64,000 nt of DNA from Sulfitobacter sp. BSw21498 (lineage in GTDB: Bacteria > Pseudomonadota > Alphaproteobacteria > Rhodobacterales > Rhodobacteraceae), in the NCBI RefSeq assembly GCF_006064855.1, contig NZ_CP040753.1:1178001-1242000 (forward strand). The letters are read 5' to 3'. Position 1 is the stretch's first letter, and each line of letters starts with the position of its first letter. The notes under the pieces are model-generated. The model saw only the letters and a list, made by a program, of their open reading frames with translations. It made no database searches and was not told the DNA's origin. Positions 55,523-64,000 of the stretch are shown here, piece by piece. The translations under genes and the position numbers were made by a program.

Positions 55523-55550
55523 CATTTAGCACAACACGCGGATTTGGCAA
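55523..55550 (-). promoter_or_regulatory. Possible acpP promoter
   Basis: TTGCCA (55550-55545) and TAAATG (55528-55523) separated by 16 bp, in the fabG-acpP gap. Only sequence resemblance supports it. Confidence 0.3.
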
Positions 55551-55568
55551 ACGCTTTGCAGCGCAGGC

Positions 55569-56306
55569 TCACAACATGGCCATACCGCCGTTCACATGCA
55601 AGGTGGTTCCGGTAACATAGGCGGCTTCTGGGCTGGCCAGATAGACGACAGCCGATGCGATTTCGGATGCTTCGCCCATGCGACCCGCAGGGATCTGCCC
55701 CATGATTCCCGCCTTTTGGTCGTCGGTCAGCTTGTCGGTCATTGCCGTGGTGATGAAACCGGGGGCAACAGCATTCACGGTGATCCCGCGGCTGGCGACC
55801 TCATAGGCCAGTGATTTCGACATCCCCACCATACCGGCCTTGGACGCGGCATAGTTCGCCTGACCTGGGTTGCCGGTGGCACCGACAACGCTCGAGATAT
55901 TTACGATCCGGCCCCAACGCGCCTTCATCATGCCGCGCAGCACGCCTTTGCACAGCTTGAAGTTCGCGGTCAGGTTGACGTTGATCACCGAATTCCATTC
56001 GTCATCCGACATGCGCATGAACAGGTTGTCGCGGGTGATGCCGGCGTTGTTGACCAAAATATCAACCGATCCCATCGCCTCGGCCGCCTGCTTGGGCAGC
56101 GCGTCAACGGCATCCATATCGCTCAAGTTACAGGGCAGCACATAGGCGCGTTCGCCCAGTTCCGCCTTCAACGCCTCCAACGGTTCGGTGCGGGTGCCAG
56201 ACAGGCCCACGGTCGCGCCGCGTGCATGCAGGCTGCGCGCGATTTCAGCGCCGATACCACCCGAAGCACCGGTAACCAGCGCATTTTTTCCAGTAAGATC
56301 AAACAT
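55569..56306 (-). CDS. fabG: 3-oxoacyl-ACP reductase
   Basis: 245 residues. NADPH motif TGASGGIG at 12-19, NNAGITRD near 86, catalytic Ser in SSVVG and YAASK (Tyr/Lys near 150). Reduces ketoacyl-ACP. 24 bp after fabD. Confidence 0.97.
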   Translation of the reverse strand: MFDLTGKNALVTGASGGIGAEIARSLHARGATVGLSGTRTEPLEALKAELGERAYVLPCNLSDMDAVDALPKQAAEAMGSVDILVNNAGITRDNLFMRMSDDEWNSVINVNLTANFKLCKGVLRGMMKARWGRIVNISSVVGATGNPGQANYAASKAGMVGMSKSLAYEVASRGITVNAVAPGFITTAMTDKLTDDQKAGIMGQIPAGRMGEASEIASAVVYLASPEAAYVTGTTLHVNGGMAML

Positions 56307-56330
56307 ATATAATTCCTTTCGCGACCTGTC

Positions 56331-57263
56331 TCAGGCCGTTTTCACGGCAGCAACATCGGCAGCGGTGCCAATGTTCACGCAGGTGATTTCCTTGTTGATG
56401 CGGCGGATCATACCGGACAGAGCCTTGCCCGCGCCGATTTCCCAAACCTCGGTTACGCCCTGCGCGCCCATCCATTCAACCGACGACATCCAGCGCACCT
56501 GACCGGTAACCTGTTCGATCAACAGCTTGCGGATCTGATCGGGGTCGGTGACCGCTTCGGCCACCACATTTGCCACAACGGGCACGGCGGGGGCGTTCAT
56601 CGTCACATCTGCCAGCGCGCCGGCCATTTCGTCTGCGGCGGGGGCCATCAGGGCACAGTGGAACGGGGCAGATACGGGCAACAGCAACGCACGCTTGGCA
56701 CCGGCAGCTTTCGCCAGATCAATCGCGCGTTCAACGGCGGCCTTGCTGCCCGATACAACATTCTGCGCCGGATCATTCTGGTTGGCGACCTGACAGACAT
56801 CGCCCTGCGCGGCTTCTGCGGCAATGGCTTCGGCCTGATCAAAGCTGAGGCCCAAAAGTGCTGCCATAGCACCCTGCCCCACAGGCACAGCCGCCTGCAT
56901 CGCGCGGCCACGAATGCGCAGCAACCGCGCCGTATCCGCGAGCGAGAATGTCCCCGCCGCGCAAAGCGCTGCATATTCTCCCAGCGAATGGCCCGCGACA
57001 TAAGCCGCCTTGTCGACGGTAATGCCTTCGGCCTTCAACGCCGCCATCGCCGCCATTGATGTCGCCATCAGCGCAGGTTGCGCGTTTTGGGTCAGCGTCA
57101 GCGCGTCCGCGTCACCTTCCCAAATCAGCGTCGACAGCTTTTCGCCCAAGGCTTCGTCCACCTCGTCAAACACGGCTTTTGCCGCCGGATAGGCGTCAGC
57201 CAGATCGCGGCCCATACCGATGGTTTGCGCGCCTTGGCCCGGATATACGAATGCAATGGTCAT
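56331..57263 (-). CDS. fabD: Malonyl-CoA:ACP transacylase
   Basis: 310 residues starting MTIAFVYPGQGAQTIGMG. Catalytic Ser in GHSLGEYAAL near 92; His in PVSAPFHCALM near 200. Loads malonyl onto ACP. First gene of the fabD-fabG-acpP-fabF-mltG series. Confidence 0.97.
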   Translation of the reverse strand: MTIAFVYPGQGAQTIGMGRDLADAYPAAKAVFDEVDEALGEKLSTLIWEGDADALTLTQNAQPALMATSMAAMAALKAEGITVDKAAYVAGHSLGEYAALCAAGTFSLADTARLLRIRGRAMQAAVPVGQGAMAALLGLSFDQAEAIAAEAAQGDVCQVANQNDPAQNVVSGSKAAVERAIDLAKAAGAKRALLLPVSAPFHCALMAPAADEMAGALADVTMNAPAVPVVANVVAEAVTDPDQIRKLLIEQVTGQVRWMSSVEWMGAQGVTEVWEIGAGKALSGMIRRINKEITCVNIGTAADVAAVKTA

Positions 57264-57410
57264 AAAGTCCCCCGAATTTGCGTTTCCAGCGCTTTAGCGC
57301 GTGGGTGCCCGTCAAACAAGCCTGCACGGCGACTGTGCGCTGATCCGCATTGGTCCCGACCAGCCACTATAGTATGGATAAGCCACCTTAATTCCCGACG
57401 GAGCAACCCG

Positions 57411-58607
57411 ATGGCCCTTTCCAATACCGCAATCCGCTATGGCGGGGTGACCAAGTTTTTTCACTGGCTCACCGCCCTGCTGATCCTGACGCTGATCGCG
57501 CTTGGCCTTTATGCCAGCGACCTGCCTCACGACACCCAAGACGCCCTGACCCGCAAGGCGTGGTTCTTTTCGTTACATAAAACGCTGGGTGTCACGGTGT
57601 TCTTTGTCGCCCTCGCCCGAATTGTCTGGGCCTTCACCCAAACGAAACCGGGGCTGCTGAATGCGGATCACAAACTGGAAAGCTGGCTGGCCGAAACGGT
57701 GCATTGGGTGCTCTACGGGTCTTTGGTGATCGTGCCGCTGGCCGGCTGGATCGGCCACGCCGCGGCCTCCGGCTTTGCGCCGATATGGTGGCCATTGGGG
57801 CAATCCCTGCCGTTCATTCCTAAAAACACCACCCTCGAACACGCCTTTGGCGCGGTGCACATTATCGCGGGCAAATTGCTGATCGGGGCGCTGTTCCTGC
57901 ATGTGGCAGGCGCGGTGAAACATCATGTGATTGACCGCGATTCGACGCTGCGACGCATGTTGCCGGGCGAGCCGGCGATTGGCCCGCTCCCTGCGCAACA
58001 CCACTCTGCTGCGCCGGTGGTCACCGCGACCGTGGTCTGGATCGCGGCAATCGGCTTGGGTCTGGGGCTGGGTCTGGGCCAACCGGCCGATACAGAAGAG
58101 ACCGCAACGCTCGACGCCGTGGCGTCCGAATGGCAGGTCCAAAATGGCACCATCGCGCTTGAGGTCACGCAGTTCGGGTCCGTCGTGGCAGGCAGCTTTG
58201 CCGATTGGACATCCGCGATCACCTTTGACGAGACCGTCCAAACTGGCAAAGCCGGCGAGGTGACGACCACGGTCGCGATCCCATCGCTCGGCCTCGGGTC
58301 GGTGACGGATCAGGCGATGGGTGCGGATTTCTTCAATACCGAGGCCTTCCCCACAGCAACCTTCCAAGCTGATATCAATGTCGCCGCAGATGGCTACATC
58401 GCTGCAGGCACGCTCACGATCAAGGACCAGTCCATGCCGGTCGAACTGCCCTTCACCCTGACACTTCAAGACGACACCGCGCAGATGACGGGCACCACCA
58501 CGCTGGACCGTCGCAACTTTGGCATCGGGGAAACGGTGACGGATGAAAGCACGCTCGCCTTTAGCGTCACCGTCAACATCGATCTCACCGCCACACGAGG
58601 ACGGTAA
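57411..58607 (+). CDS. Cytochrome b561 fused to a YceI domain
   Basis: 398 residues from the ATG with CGGAG 8 nt upstream. N-terminal four-helix cytochrome b561 (about 12-185) with conserved heme His residues (VTKFFHWLTALL, SLHKTLGVTVFF, HAFGAVHIIAG, LFLHVAGAVKHH), a linking helix, and a C-terminal YceI lipocalin-like domain (about 235-398). The fusion suggests electron transfer between a membrane b-heme and an isoprenoid-quinone-binding YceI in the periplasm. Convergent with a stand-alone YceI gene. Confidence 0.92.
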   Translation: MALSNTAIRYGGVTKFFHWLTALLILTLIALGLYASDLPHDTQDALTRKAWFFSLHKTLGVTVFFVALARIVWAFTQTKPGLLNADHKLESWLAETVHWVLYGSLVIVPLAGWIGHAAASGFAPIWWPLGQSLPFIPKNTTLEHAFGAVHIIAGKLLIGALFLHVAGAVKHHVIDRDSTLRRMLPGEPAIGPLPAQHHSAAPVVTATVVWIAAIGLGLGLGLGQPADTEETATLDAVASEWQVQNGTIALEVTQFGSVVAGSFADWTSAITFDETVQTGKAGEVTTTVAIPSLGLGSVTDQAMGADFFNTEAFPTATFQADINVAADGYIAAGTLTIKDQSMPVELPFTLTLQDDTAQMTGTTTLDRRNFGIGETVTDESTLAFSVTVNIDLTATRGR

Positions 58608-58655
58608 TCCGATCCACAACGGCGCGGGCCATATGGCCCCGCCCCCATAAACGCA

Positions 58656-58684
58656 AAAACGCCGGGGACCTGCCCCGGCGTTTT
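58656..58684. terminator. Bidirectional terminator between the two YceI genes
   Basis: Perfect 12-bp stem AAAACGCCGGGG / CCCCGGCGTTTT with 5-nt loop. Confidence 0.9.
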
Positions 58685-58706
58685 CGTTTTCTCAATCAAA
58701 AAAAGC

Positions 58707-59282
58707 TTATTCAGCCTTCATCGCTTCGATAGAGATGTTCACTTGTACTTCGTCGCCGACGAAAGGCGCGAACTGACCGAGGTTAAAGTCGGTGCGCGTC
58801 ACAGTGGTGGTCGCGTCGAAACCGGCCCAAGGCTTTTTGGCCATCGGATGCTCGCCCATCTGGTTCAGCTTGGCGTCCAGCACAACGGATTTGGTGACGT
58901 CATTCATGGTCAGGTCGCCGGTGATCAAGGCAGTTTTCTCGCCCGTGACTTCGATGCCCGTGGAGACAAATGTCACCATGTCGCCATCTTCGGCCCCAAA
59001 GAAGTCACCTGTCATAAAGTGCTCGGTGCGCGGATCCCAGCCCGTGATCATGTCTTTGACGGGGAAGGAAACCGAAACCGAGGAATTCGCGGGCTCCGCT
59101 TCGTCCATCATGATTTCACCGTCAAAACCGCTGAACATCGACGTGGTGGTCGAGAACCCAAGGTGGTTATAGGTGAAAACGATCTGGCTGTGGCTTGCGT
59201 CCAGCACGTATTTCTCGGCTGCGAACGCGGATGTGGCACCCAGTGTAAGGGCAGTAGCAAGAAGGACAGACTTCATGTTCAT
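58707..59282 (-). CDS. Periplasmic YceI-family protein
   Basis: 191 residues. Signal peptide to residue 21 (cut after AFA), then the YceI lipocalin-like barrel starting EKYVLDASHSQIVFTYNHLGFS and ending VGDEVQVNISIEAMKAE. YceI proteins bind polyisoprenoids in the periplasm. Convergent with the fusion gene that carries a second YceI domain. Confidence 0.94.
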   Translation of the reverse strand: MNMKSVLLATALTLGATSAFAAEKYVLDASHSQIVFTYNHLGFSTTTSMFSGFDGEIMMDEAEPANSSVSVSFPVKDMITGWDPRTEHFMTGDFFGAEDGDMVTFVSTGIEVTGEKTALITGDLTMNDVTKSVVLDAKLNQMGEHPMAKKPWAGFDATTTVTRTDFNLGQFAPFVGDEVQVNISIEAMKAE

Positions 59283-59429
59283 TGGAATTCTCCTGTTGGC
59301 GTGTGTCTGGAGTATACATGAAGCATTTCAACATTTCAGCAACCCAGCAGCGTTCAACAGTTAGTGCGCATTGGCGAACAGTCGCGCGCCCTTTAGGTGC
59401 CCGCTTTGCCGTACAACACCCGGATAGGA

Positions 59430-59924
59430 TCAGACCACCTGACCGGAATCCCGCAGGCTAAAGGTCAGATTATCGACCACACGACGTTCTGCGATATGAA
59501 CATCCACTATGAAATTGCCCCGCCCGTCCCAAAAGTGGAAATTCCGGCCGATACGCTCTACCCGTCCCAGATCGCAAAAGTTGCACCGGTGCAGCACGCG
59601 TTTGGCCCCGACCGCGCGGGGGCGTACAAGACGCAGCTCGCGGCGCAGCGTATCAATCTGTATGTCGGGCAACGCGGGCTTTTGCCCTGATAGCATCAGG
59701 CTTGCGCCCAGCATAAGCGAAAGCACAGACAGCCCCACCTTGAACAACATCACATCAGAGCCAAAGTTCGACCCCGGCGTCAGCCACAGCCCCGTCGCTG
59801 CCAGCACCAAAGCCACCCCGAGCACCCGCTGACCGCTGCGCAGCACTGCCCGCGATCCATCCACCATTCCGGCCTGCGTGGAAAACTGCACGCTGTCTGC
59901 TGTAAAATTCGTTACTGCGCCCAT
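59430..59924 (-). CDS. Hypothetical protein with two membrane helices
   Basis: 164 residues from the ATG at 59924 (a TTG at 59936 is the open alternative). Two membrane helices at about 33-50 and 62-82 with a short loop, then a soluble domain (about 85-164) with RRELRLVRPRAVG and FHFWDGRGNFIVD that may fold like a PH-type module. I do not know the family. Lies opposite rpsF. Confidence 0.7.
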   Translation of the reverse strand: MGAVTNFTADSVQFSTQAGMVDGSRAVLRSGQRVLGVALVLAATGLWLTPGSNFGSDVMLFKVGLSVLSLMLGASLMLSGQKPALPDIQIDTLRRELRLVRPRAVGAKRVLHRCNFCDLGRVERIGRNFHFWDGRGNFIVDVHIAERRVVDNLTFSLRDSGQVV

Positions 59925-60239
59925 TGCTCTGACCAACCTTCATCAACCTATGTTCTCTCCCCATCAGTTCTCGTATGAGTTCATGACGAAAAAGAGGCGC
60001 ACTCGTGACCCATCCGTGATCAAGGTGGACCTATTCAAGCGTCCGTCCAAAGATACATCTGTGACAAACCCGAGGTCCGTGTGCCCCTGCGCGTCACGCG
60101 CCCTTGCCCTGCCCGCAAAACCGTGTATATCGGCCCTTCGTTTTGCATTATCTTTTGAACCGCGCAGACTCTCGTGGTGGGGCCGCAAAACGCAAATGCC
60201 CTACCTATGAAATGCGCCTTGATATAAATAGGAGTGCAC
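59925..60239. other. 315-bp divergent intergenic region before rpsF
   Basis: Holds the promoters for the hypothetical gene and for rpsF-rpsR-rplI. No gene or clear consensus promoter identified; I see no strong dyad. Confidence 0.5.
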
Positions 60240-60602
60240 ATGCCGCTTTATGAGCATGTTATGATTGCGCGTCAGGACTTATCCAACACGCAAGCAGAAG
60301 GTCTTATCGAACATTTTGGCACAGTTTTGGCTGACAACGACGGCAAGCTCGTCGACAGCGAATACTGGGGCGTCAAAACGATGGCCTACAAGATCAACAA
60401 AAACCGCAAGGGCCACTATGCCTTCCTGCGTTCGGACGCACCTGCGACCGCCGTTCAGGAAATGGAACGCCTGATGCGTTTGCATGATGACGTGATGCGC
60501 ATTTTGACCATCAAAGTTGATGAGCACAAAGAGCTGCCATCGGTCCAGATGCAAAAACGTGACGAACGCCCCGAGCGTGGCGAACGCCGCGAACGTCGTT
60601 GA
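60240..60602 (+). CDS. rpsF: 30S ribosomal protein S6
   Basis: 120 residues starting MPLYEHVMIARQDLS after AGGAG; a GTG two codons before is open. Standard S6 fold with an Arg/Glu-rich C-terminal tail (RDERPERGERRERR) common in alphaproteobacteria. First of the S6-S18-L9 operon. Confidence 0.97.
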   Translation: MPLYEHVMIARQDLSNTQAEGLIEHFGTVLADNDGKLVDSEYWGVKTMAYKINKNRKGHYAFLRSDAPATAVQEMERLMRLHDDVMRILTIKVDEHKELPSVQMQKRDERPERGERRERR

Positions 60603-60631
60603 TCATCAGCTTGCAATAAAGGACATAAACC

Positions 60632-60859
60632 ATGGCCGCTAAACCATTTTTCCGCCGCCGTAAGGTCTGCCCCTTCTCGGGCGACAACGCACCGGCAATC
60701 GATTATAAAGACACACGTCTTCTGCAGCGCTACATCTCTGAGCGCGGCAAAATCGTTCCTTCCCGTATCACCGCAGTCTCCGCGAAAAAGCAGCGTGAAT
60801 TGGCCCGTGCCATCAAACGCGCCCGCTTCCTCGCCTTGCTGCCCTACGCCGTTAAGTAA
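60632..60859 (+). CDS. rpsR: 30S ribosomal protein S18
   Basis: 75 residues, with [24 protein letters not shown] and ARFLALLPY. Partner of S6 on the ribosome platform; 29 bp after rpsF. Confidence 0.97.
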   Translation: MAAKPFFRRRKVCPFSGDNAPAIDYKDTRLLQRYISERGKIVPSRITAVSAKKQRELARAIKRARFLALLPYAVK

Positions 60860-60870
60860 GGAGAAAGCAC

Positions 60871-61485
60871 ATGCAAGTTATCCTTCTGGAACGTGTGTCC
60901 AAGCTGGGCCAAATGGGCGAAGTCGTGGACGTAAAGCCAGGCTACGCACGCAACTATCTGCTGCCTCAGGGCAAAGCGCTGTCGGCTTCCAAAGCCAACA
61001 TCGAAGCGTTCGAGGGCCGCAAGGCACAGCTTGAAGCTGACAACCTCGAAACCAAGAAAGAAGCCGAAGCCATGGCGGACAAGCTGAACGGTCAGCAGTT
61101 CGTTGTGATCCGCTCCGCTTCCGATTCGGGCGCTCTGTACGGTTCCGTCACAACACGTGACGCATCCGATGTGGCAACAGCCGAAGGCTTCACAGTCGAC
61201 CGCAAGCAGGTCATTCTGGGCAGCCCCATCAAAGATCTGGGCCTGCACGACGTTACCGTCGTTCTGCACCCTGAAGTCGAAGTCACCATTCAGCTGAACG
61301 TTGCACGTTCCGCCGAAGAGGCCGAGCTTCAGGCTGCTGGCAAGTCGATCCAGGAATTGGCCGCAGAAGAAGAAGCTGCAGCCGAATTCGAGATCTCTGA
61401 ACTGTTTGACGATCTCGGCTCCGCCGCATCCGACGACGATGATCTGCCACAAACAAACGAGAAATCGGACGAAGACGAAGCGTAA
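60871..61485 (+). CDS. rplI: 50S ribosomal protein L9
   Basis: 204 residues; N-domain [22 protein letters not shown] with the conserved [14 protein letters not shown]-domain to about 148, and an acidic C-terminal extension (about 150-204, rich in Glu/Asp) that makes it longer than the E. coli protein (149) as in other Rhodobacteraceae. Confidence 0.97.
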   Translation: MQVILLERVSKLGQMGEVVDVKPGYARNYLLPQGKALSASKANIEAFEGRKAQLEADNLETKKEAEAMADKLNGQQFVVIRSASDSGALYGSVTTRDASDVATAEGFTVDRKQVILGSPIKDLGLHDVTVVLHPEVEVTIQLNVARSAEEAELQAAGKSIQELAAEEEAAAEFEISELFDDLGSAASDDDDLPQTNEKSDEDEA

Positions 61486-61514
61486 GCTCAAGTCTTTCGA
61501 CCTGATTCCAAATG

Positions 61515-61552
61515 AAACGCCGCCGCTGAGCCTTCAGCGGCGGCGTTTTTCG
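61515..61552 (+). terminator. Terminator of the rpsF operon
   Basis: GC-rich 13-bp stem (AACGCCGCCGCTG / CAGCGGCGGCGTT) and TTTTT tail, 30 nt after rplI. Confidence 0.9.
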
Positions 61553-61676
61553 TTGTCCAATCGGCGACATGCCGCCCTTAGGTAAGCGACGCCCTGCCCA
61601 TCCGAAACCGGCATTGTTGCGCAGCATCTCATGGATTGTATGCATGGGGCTCCCATCAACGATGCGAGTCACCCGC

Positions 61677-62159
61677 ATGAATACGCTCACACGCCGCTCC
61701 CTTTGTCAGATGTTGCTTTGCGCACCCGCCCTATCCGCCTGCGCCAGTACCGAAGCAGAACCGCCCGCCGTGGCCCGTAAAATGCCCTTACACCCGAACG
61801 AGACGCCAGAGCTGCGTGGCCTGATCAACAAATGGGCCGATCACTACGAAGTGCCCCGCCCCTTGGTCCACCGCCTTGCCATCCGCGAAAGCACGCACCG
61901 TCCAGAGGCGCGCAATGGGCCGTATTTCGGCCTGCTTCAGATCCTGCCCGCAACCGCACGCGGCATGGGTTTTAGCGGCGACGCCGGCGAACTTTTAAAT
62001 CCTGATGTCAATTTGAAGTACGGCGTAAAATACCTGCGCGGCGCTTGGCTGCTGTCCAATGGCGATCACGCCACAGCAATCAAATGGTACGCCCGCGGTT
62101 ACTATTACGAAGCAAAACGGCGCGGCATGTTGGTTGAAACCGGCCTGCGCAAGGGCTGA
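61677..62159 (+). CDS. Lytic transglycosylase lipoprotein (SLT domain)
   Basis: 160 residues starting MNTLTRRSLCQMLLCAP, with a lipobox ALSAC (Cys about residue 22). SLT fold: catalytic Glu in LAIRESTHRPEARNG, then GLLQILPATARGMG and NLKYGVKYLRG. Cuts peptidoglycan from the membrane. A Met at 61662 and others further upstream are in frame. Start moderately sure. Confidence 0.88.
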   Translation: MNTLTRRSLCQMLLCAPALSACASTEAEPPAVARKMPLHPNETPELRGLINKWADHYEVPRPLVHRLAIRESTHRPEARNGPYFGLLQILPATARGMGFSGDAGELLNPDVNLKYGVKYLRGAWLLSNGDHATAIKWYARGYYYEAKRRGMLVETGLRKG

Positions 62160-62215
62160 GCCGCTGCGCTGACGTCCGGCACGGGGCCGCTGCCAGCATC
62201 GCCCCCCAGATAGCA

Positions 62216-62250
62216 AAAGGGCCACCCAATCGGGCGGCCCTTTCTTTTTA
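62216..62250 (-). terminator. Terminator of tig
   Basis: 12-bp stem with one mismatch (AAAGGGCCACCC / GGGCGGCCCTTT), T-run on the minus strand, 24-58 nt after the tig stop. Confidence 0.8.
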
Positions 62251-62273
62251 CGTCACCGGCGAGGGTGAAAGAC

Positions 62274-63605
62274 TTATTCGTCGTCCAGCTCTTCTACGGC
62301 TTTCTGCAGATCTTCTTTCGACACTTCTTTTTCGTTCAATGTCGCTTGTTCGAACACGTGGTCGACCACTTTATCTTCGAACAACGGTGCGCGCATCTGC
62401 TGCTGCATCTGCTGGTTTTGTTGAACGAATTCAAAGAACTGACGCTCCTGACCAGGGTACTGACGTGCCTGGTTCATGATCGCTTGGGTCATTTCCGCGT
62501 CGGTCACCTGAACTTCGGCTTTCTGACCCAGCTCGGCCAGCAGCAGCCCAAGACGCACGCGGCGCTCGGCCAGCTTCTTGTGCTCGTCTGTGGTCTCGAT
62601 CTCGGGGTGATCGTGGCCTTCAACTTCGGGGTTGTCTTCGTGCCACAGCTGGTGCGCGATCTGGCCGGCTTCGGCTTCAACCAACGACGGGGGCAGATCA
62701 AAGCTGACCATTTTGTCCAGCTCGTCCAGCAGGCCGCGTTTCATAACAGCGCGCGAGGCACCGGTATATTCCGCTTCCAGACGCTCTGCGATCTGGCTTT
62801 TCAACGCGGCGAGGTCTTCTGCACCGAATTTCTTGGCCAGCTCGTCGTCGATTTTGGCAGCGACGGGCTTTTTCACTTCTTTAACTTTGCACTCGAATAC
62901 GGCTTCTTTGCCCGCGAGGTGAGGTGCTTGGTAATCTTCGGGGAAGGACACGGTGACGTCTTTTTCGTCGCCCGCAACAACACCGACCAGCTGCTCTTCA
63001 AAGCCGGGGATGAACGAGTTGGAACCCAGAACCAGCGGGTAGTCTTCTGCAGCGCCGCCTTCAAAGGCTTCGCCGTCTACCTTGCCGAGGAAATCAAATG
63101 TGATCTGATCGCCATCTTCGGCCTTGGCACCCTCTTCGCGGGCTTCAAAGTCTTGAGCGGTCTCTGCCAGATTGGCCAGCGCTTCATCGACGGCAGCGTC
63201 GTCAGCTTTGACAACCATTTTGTCCAGCGTGATGGACGACAGGTCGACTTCGGGGATTTCTGGCAGCGCTTCATAGGTCATGGTGACCTCGACGTCGTCG
63301 CCTTCTTTCCAGTCTTCGTTCGCCATTTTGACGTCAGGCTGCATCGCGGGGCGATCACCGGACTTTTCAAAGTGTTCCTGCATGGCGCCATCAATGCTTT
63401 CCTGCATGGCTTCGCCCGTAACCTTCTGGCCGAACTGCTTTTTCAGCAGCGCCATTGGCACTTTACCTTTGCGGAAACCCTTCATCTCGACTTCGGGCTG
63501 CGCTTCGGCCAGCTTTTCGTTGACCTTGGCCTCCAGCTCAGCTGCTGTCACAGTGATGGCATAGCCGCGTTTCAGACCTTCGTTCAGCGTCTCGTTGACC
63601 TGCAT
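62274..63605 (-). CDS. tig: Trigger factor
   Basis: 443 residues. N-terminal ribosome-binding domain with GFRKGKVP near 45, the FKBP-like isomerase domain (about 160-245, [15 protein letters not shown]) and the C-terminal chaperone arms; acidic end. Folds nascent chains at the ribosome exit. Usual length. Confidence 0.97.
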   Translation of the reverse strand: MQVNETLNEGLKRGYAITVTAAELEAKVNEKLAEAQPEVEMKGFRKGKVPMALLKKQFGQKVTGEAMQESIDGAMQEHFEKSGDRPAMQPDVKMANEDWKEGDDVEVTMTYEALPEIPEVDLSSITLDKMVVKADDAAVDEALANLAETAQDFEAREEGAKAEDGDQITFDFLGKVDGEAFEGGAAEDYPLVLGSNSFIPGFEEQLVGVVAGDEKDVTVSFPEDYQAPHLAGKEAVFECKVKEVKKPVAAKIDDELAKKFGAEDLAALKSQIAERLEAEYTGASRAVMKRGLLDELDKMVSFDLPPSLVEAEAGQIAHQLWHEDNPEVEGHDHPEIETTDEHKKLAERRVRLGLLLAELGQKAEVQVTDAEMTQAIMNQARQYPGQERQFFEFVQQNQQMQQQMRAPLFEDKVVDHVFEQATLNEKEVSKEDLQKAVEELDDE

Positions 63606-63818
63606 GTTTGCTCCATAGGGTAAGGCCGCGCATTGCGTGGCGCGGGCGGAAAAATTTCCGCTCTTCTATTGGCGCCTGCGCTTGGGCGCAAGCGGATTTG
63701 GCGGCGGGGGTCCCGTGGGACGGGGCAATTTGCCCCCTGCCCCCGCCTACCGGTGGTAAATAACGTCTCGCGTGGTCCTCAAGCGGCGAAGGGTCACCGC
63801 CTCAGGCCCCGATCAAGC

Positions 63819-64000
63819 CTAGGTCATGCCCAGTGCTTCTTTATACATCTCAAGGACGGCTTCTTCTTCGGCGATATCATCCGCCTCACGCTTGCGCAGC
63901 GCGATGACCTTGCGCAGAACTTTGGTGTCGTAACCGCGCGACTTGGCCTCTGCCATGACCTCTTTTTGCTGCTCGGCCAAGTCTTTCTTTTCTGCATCCA
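63819..64000 (-). CDS. DUF2312 protein (partial, 5' end outside window)
   Basis: The last 60 codons are visible, ending at a TAG. Translation contains AEAKSRGYDTKVLRKVIALR and a Glu-rich end EEEAVLEMYKEALGM, the GapR/DUF2312 pattern. In Caulobacter GapR is a nucleoid-associated protein binding overtwisted DNA. The start lies beyond the right edge. Confidence 0.85.
   Translation of the reverse strand, partial: DAEKKDLAEQQKEVMAEAKSRGYDTKVLRKVIALRKREADDIAEEEAVLEMYKEALGMT

Noticed and set aside
62265..63623. 452-codon open frame opposite tig
   Set aside because: Full antisense of trigger factor; no own signals.
1..64000. tRNA, rRNA, CRISPR or insertion sequences
   Set aside because: Reading the gaps by eye gave no TPsiC-type GGTTCGA core in a foldable context, no direct repeat arrays and no transposase-like frames.

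Overview
The window looks like chromosomal DNA of a Roseobacter-group alphaproteobacterium (Rhodobacteraceae, Sulfitobacter/Roseobacter-like). The evidence is about 60% GC, a complete RcGTA-type gene transfer agent (GTA) cluster followed by cysE, tandem GAPDH genes after transketolase, an E1-beta subunit with its own lipoyl domain, and TTAA-N7-TTAA sites of the CtrA type. It is gene-dense. I see no rRNA, tRNA, CRISPR array, insertion sequence, integrase or clear pseudogene.

Layout. 0-9.3 kb: zapA and a coiled-coil gene, divergent transketolase, a lysine-rich exported protein, a DUF808 membrane protein, two GAPDH genes around a tiny membrane protein, coaD and a CBS-domain protein. 9.3-15.6 kb: valine/isobutyrate catabolism (LysR regulator, mmsA, acyl-CoA dehydrogenase, 3-hydroxyisobutyryl-CoA hydrolase, mmsB). 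15.7-26.7 kb: uvrA, lpd, a DUF924 gene, an MFS transporter, queA and a giant AsmA/YhdP-like protein. 26.8-33.1 kb: bcp, a ferritin-like protein, an M23 peptidase with a bactofilin, paired cyclophilins, pgk and an FtsB-like divisome protein. 33.2-37.0 kb: pdhABC. 37.1-52.3 kb: cysE and the GTA structural cluster on the minus strand. 52.3-57.3 kb: fabD-fabG-acpP-fabF-mltG on the minus strand. 57.4-64 kb: a cytochrome b561-YceI fusion, a stand-alone YceI, the rpsF-rpsR-rplI operon, a lytic transglycosylase lipoprotein, trigger factor and the end of a DUF2312 gene.

The metabolic genes link up: transketolase, GAPDH and Pgk feed pyruvate to PdhABC, whose E3 (lpd) is encoded 13 kb away. Perfect 7-bp inverted repeats with one shared core sit just upstream of both pdhA and lpd, which suggests one regulator couples them. 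The most interesting region is the start of the GTA operon (52.13-52.33 kb). In about 200 bp it holds a CtrA-like box, a perfect AAGGTT-N5-AACCTT dyad, a good sigma70 promoter, and directly after it an intrinsic-terminator-like hairpin ahead of gp1. This reads like an activator site plus a promoter-proximal terminator that would hold GTA expression off in most cells. A previously easy-to-miss 44-codon ORF lies between the terminase and portal genes with a GTGA stop/start overlap.
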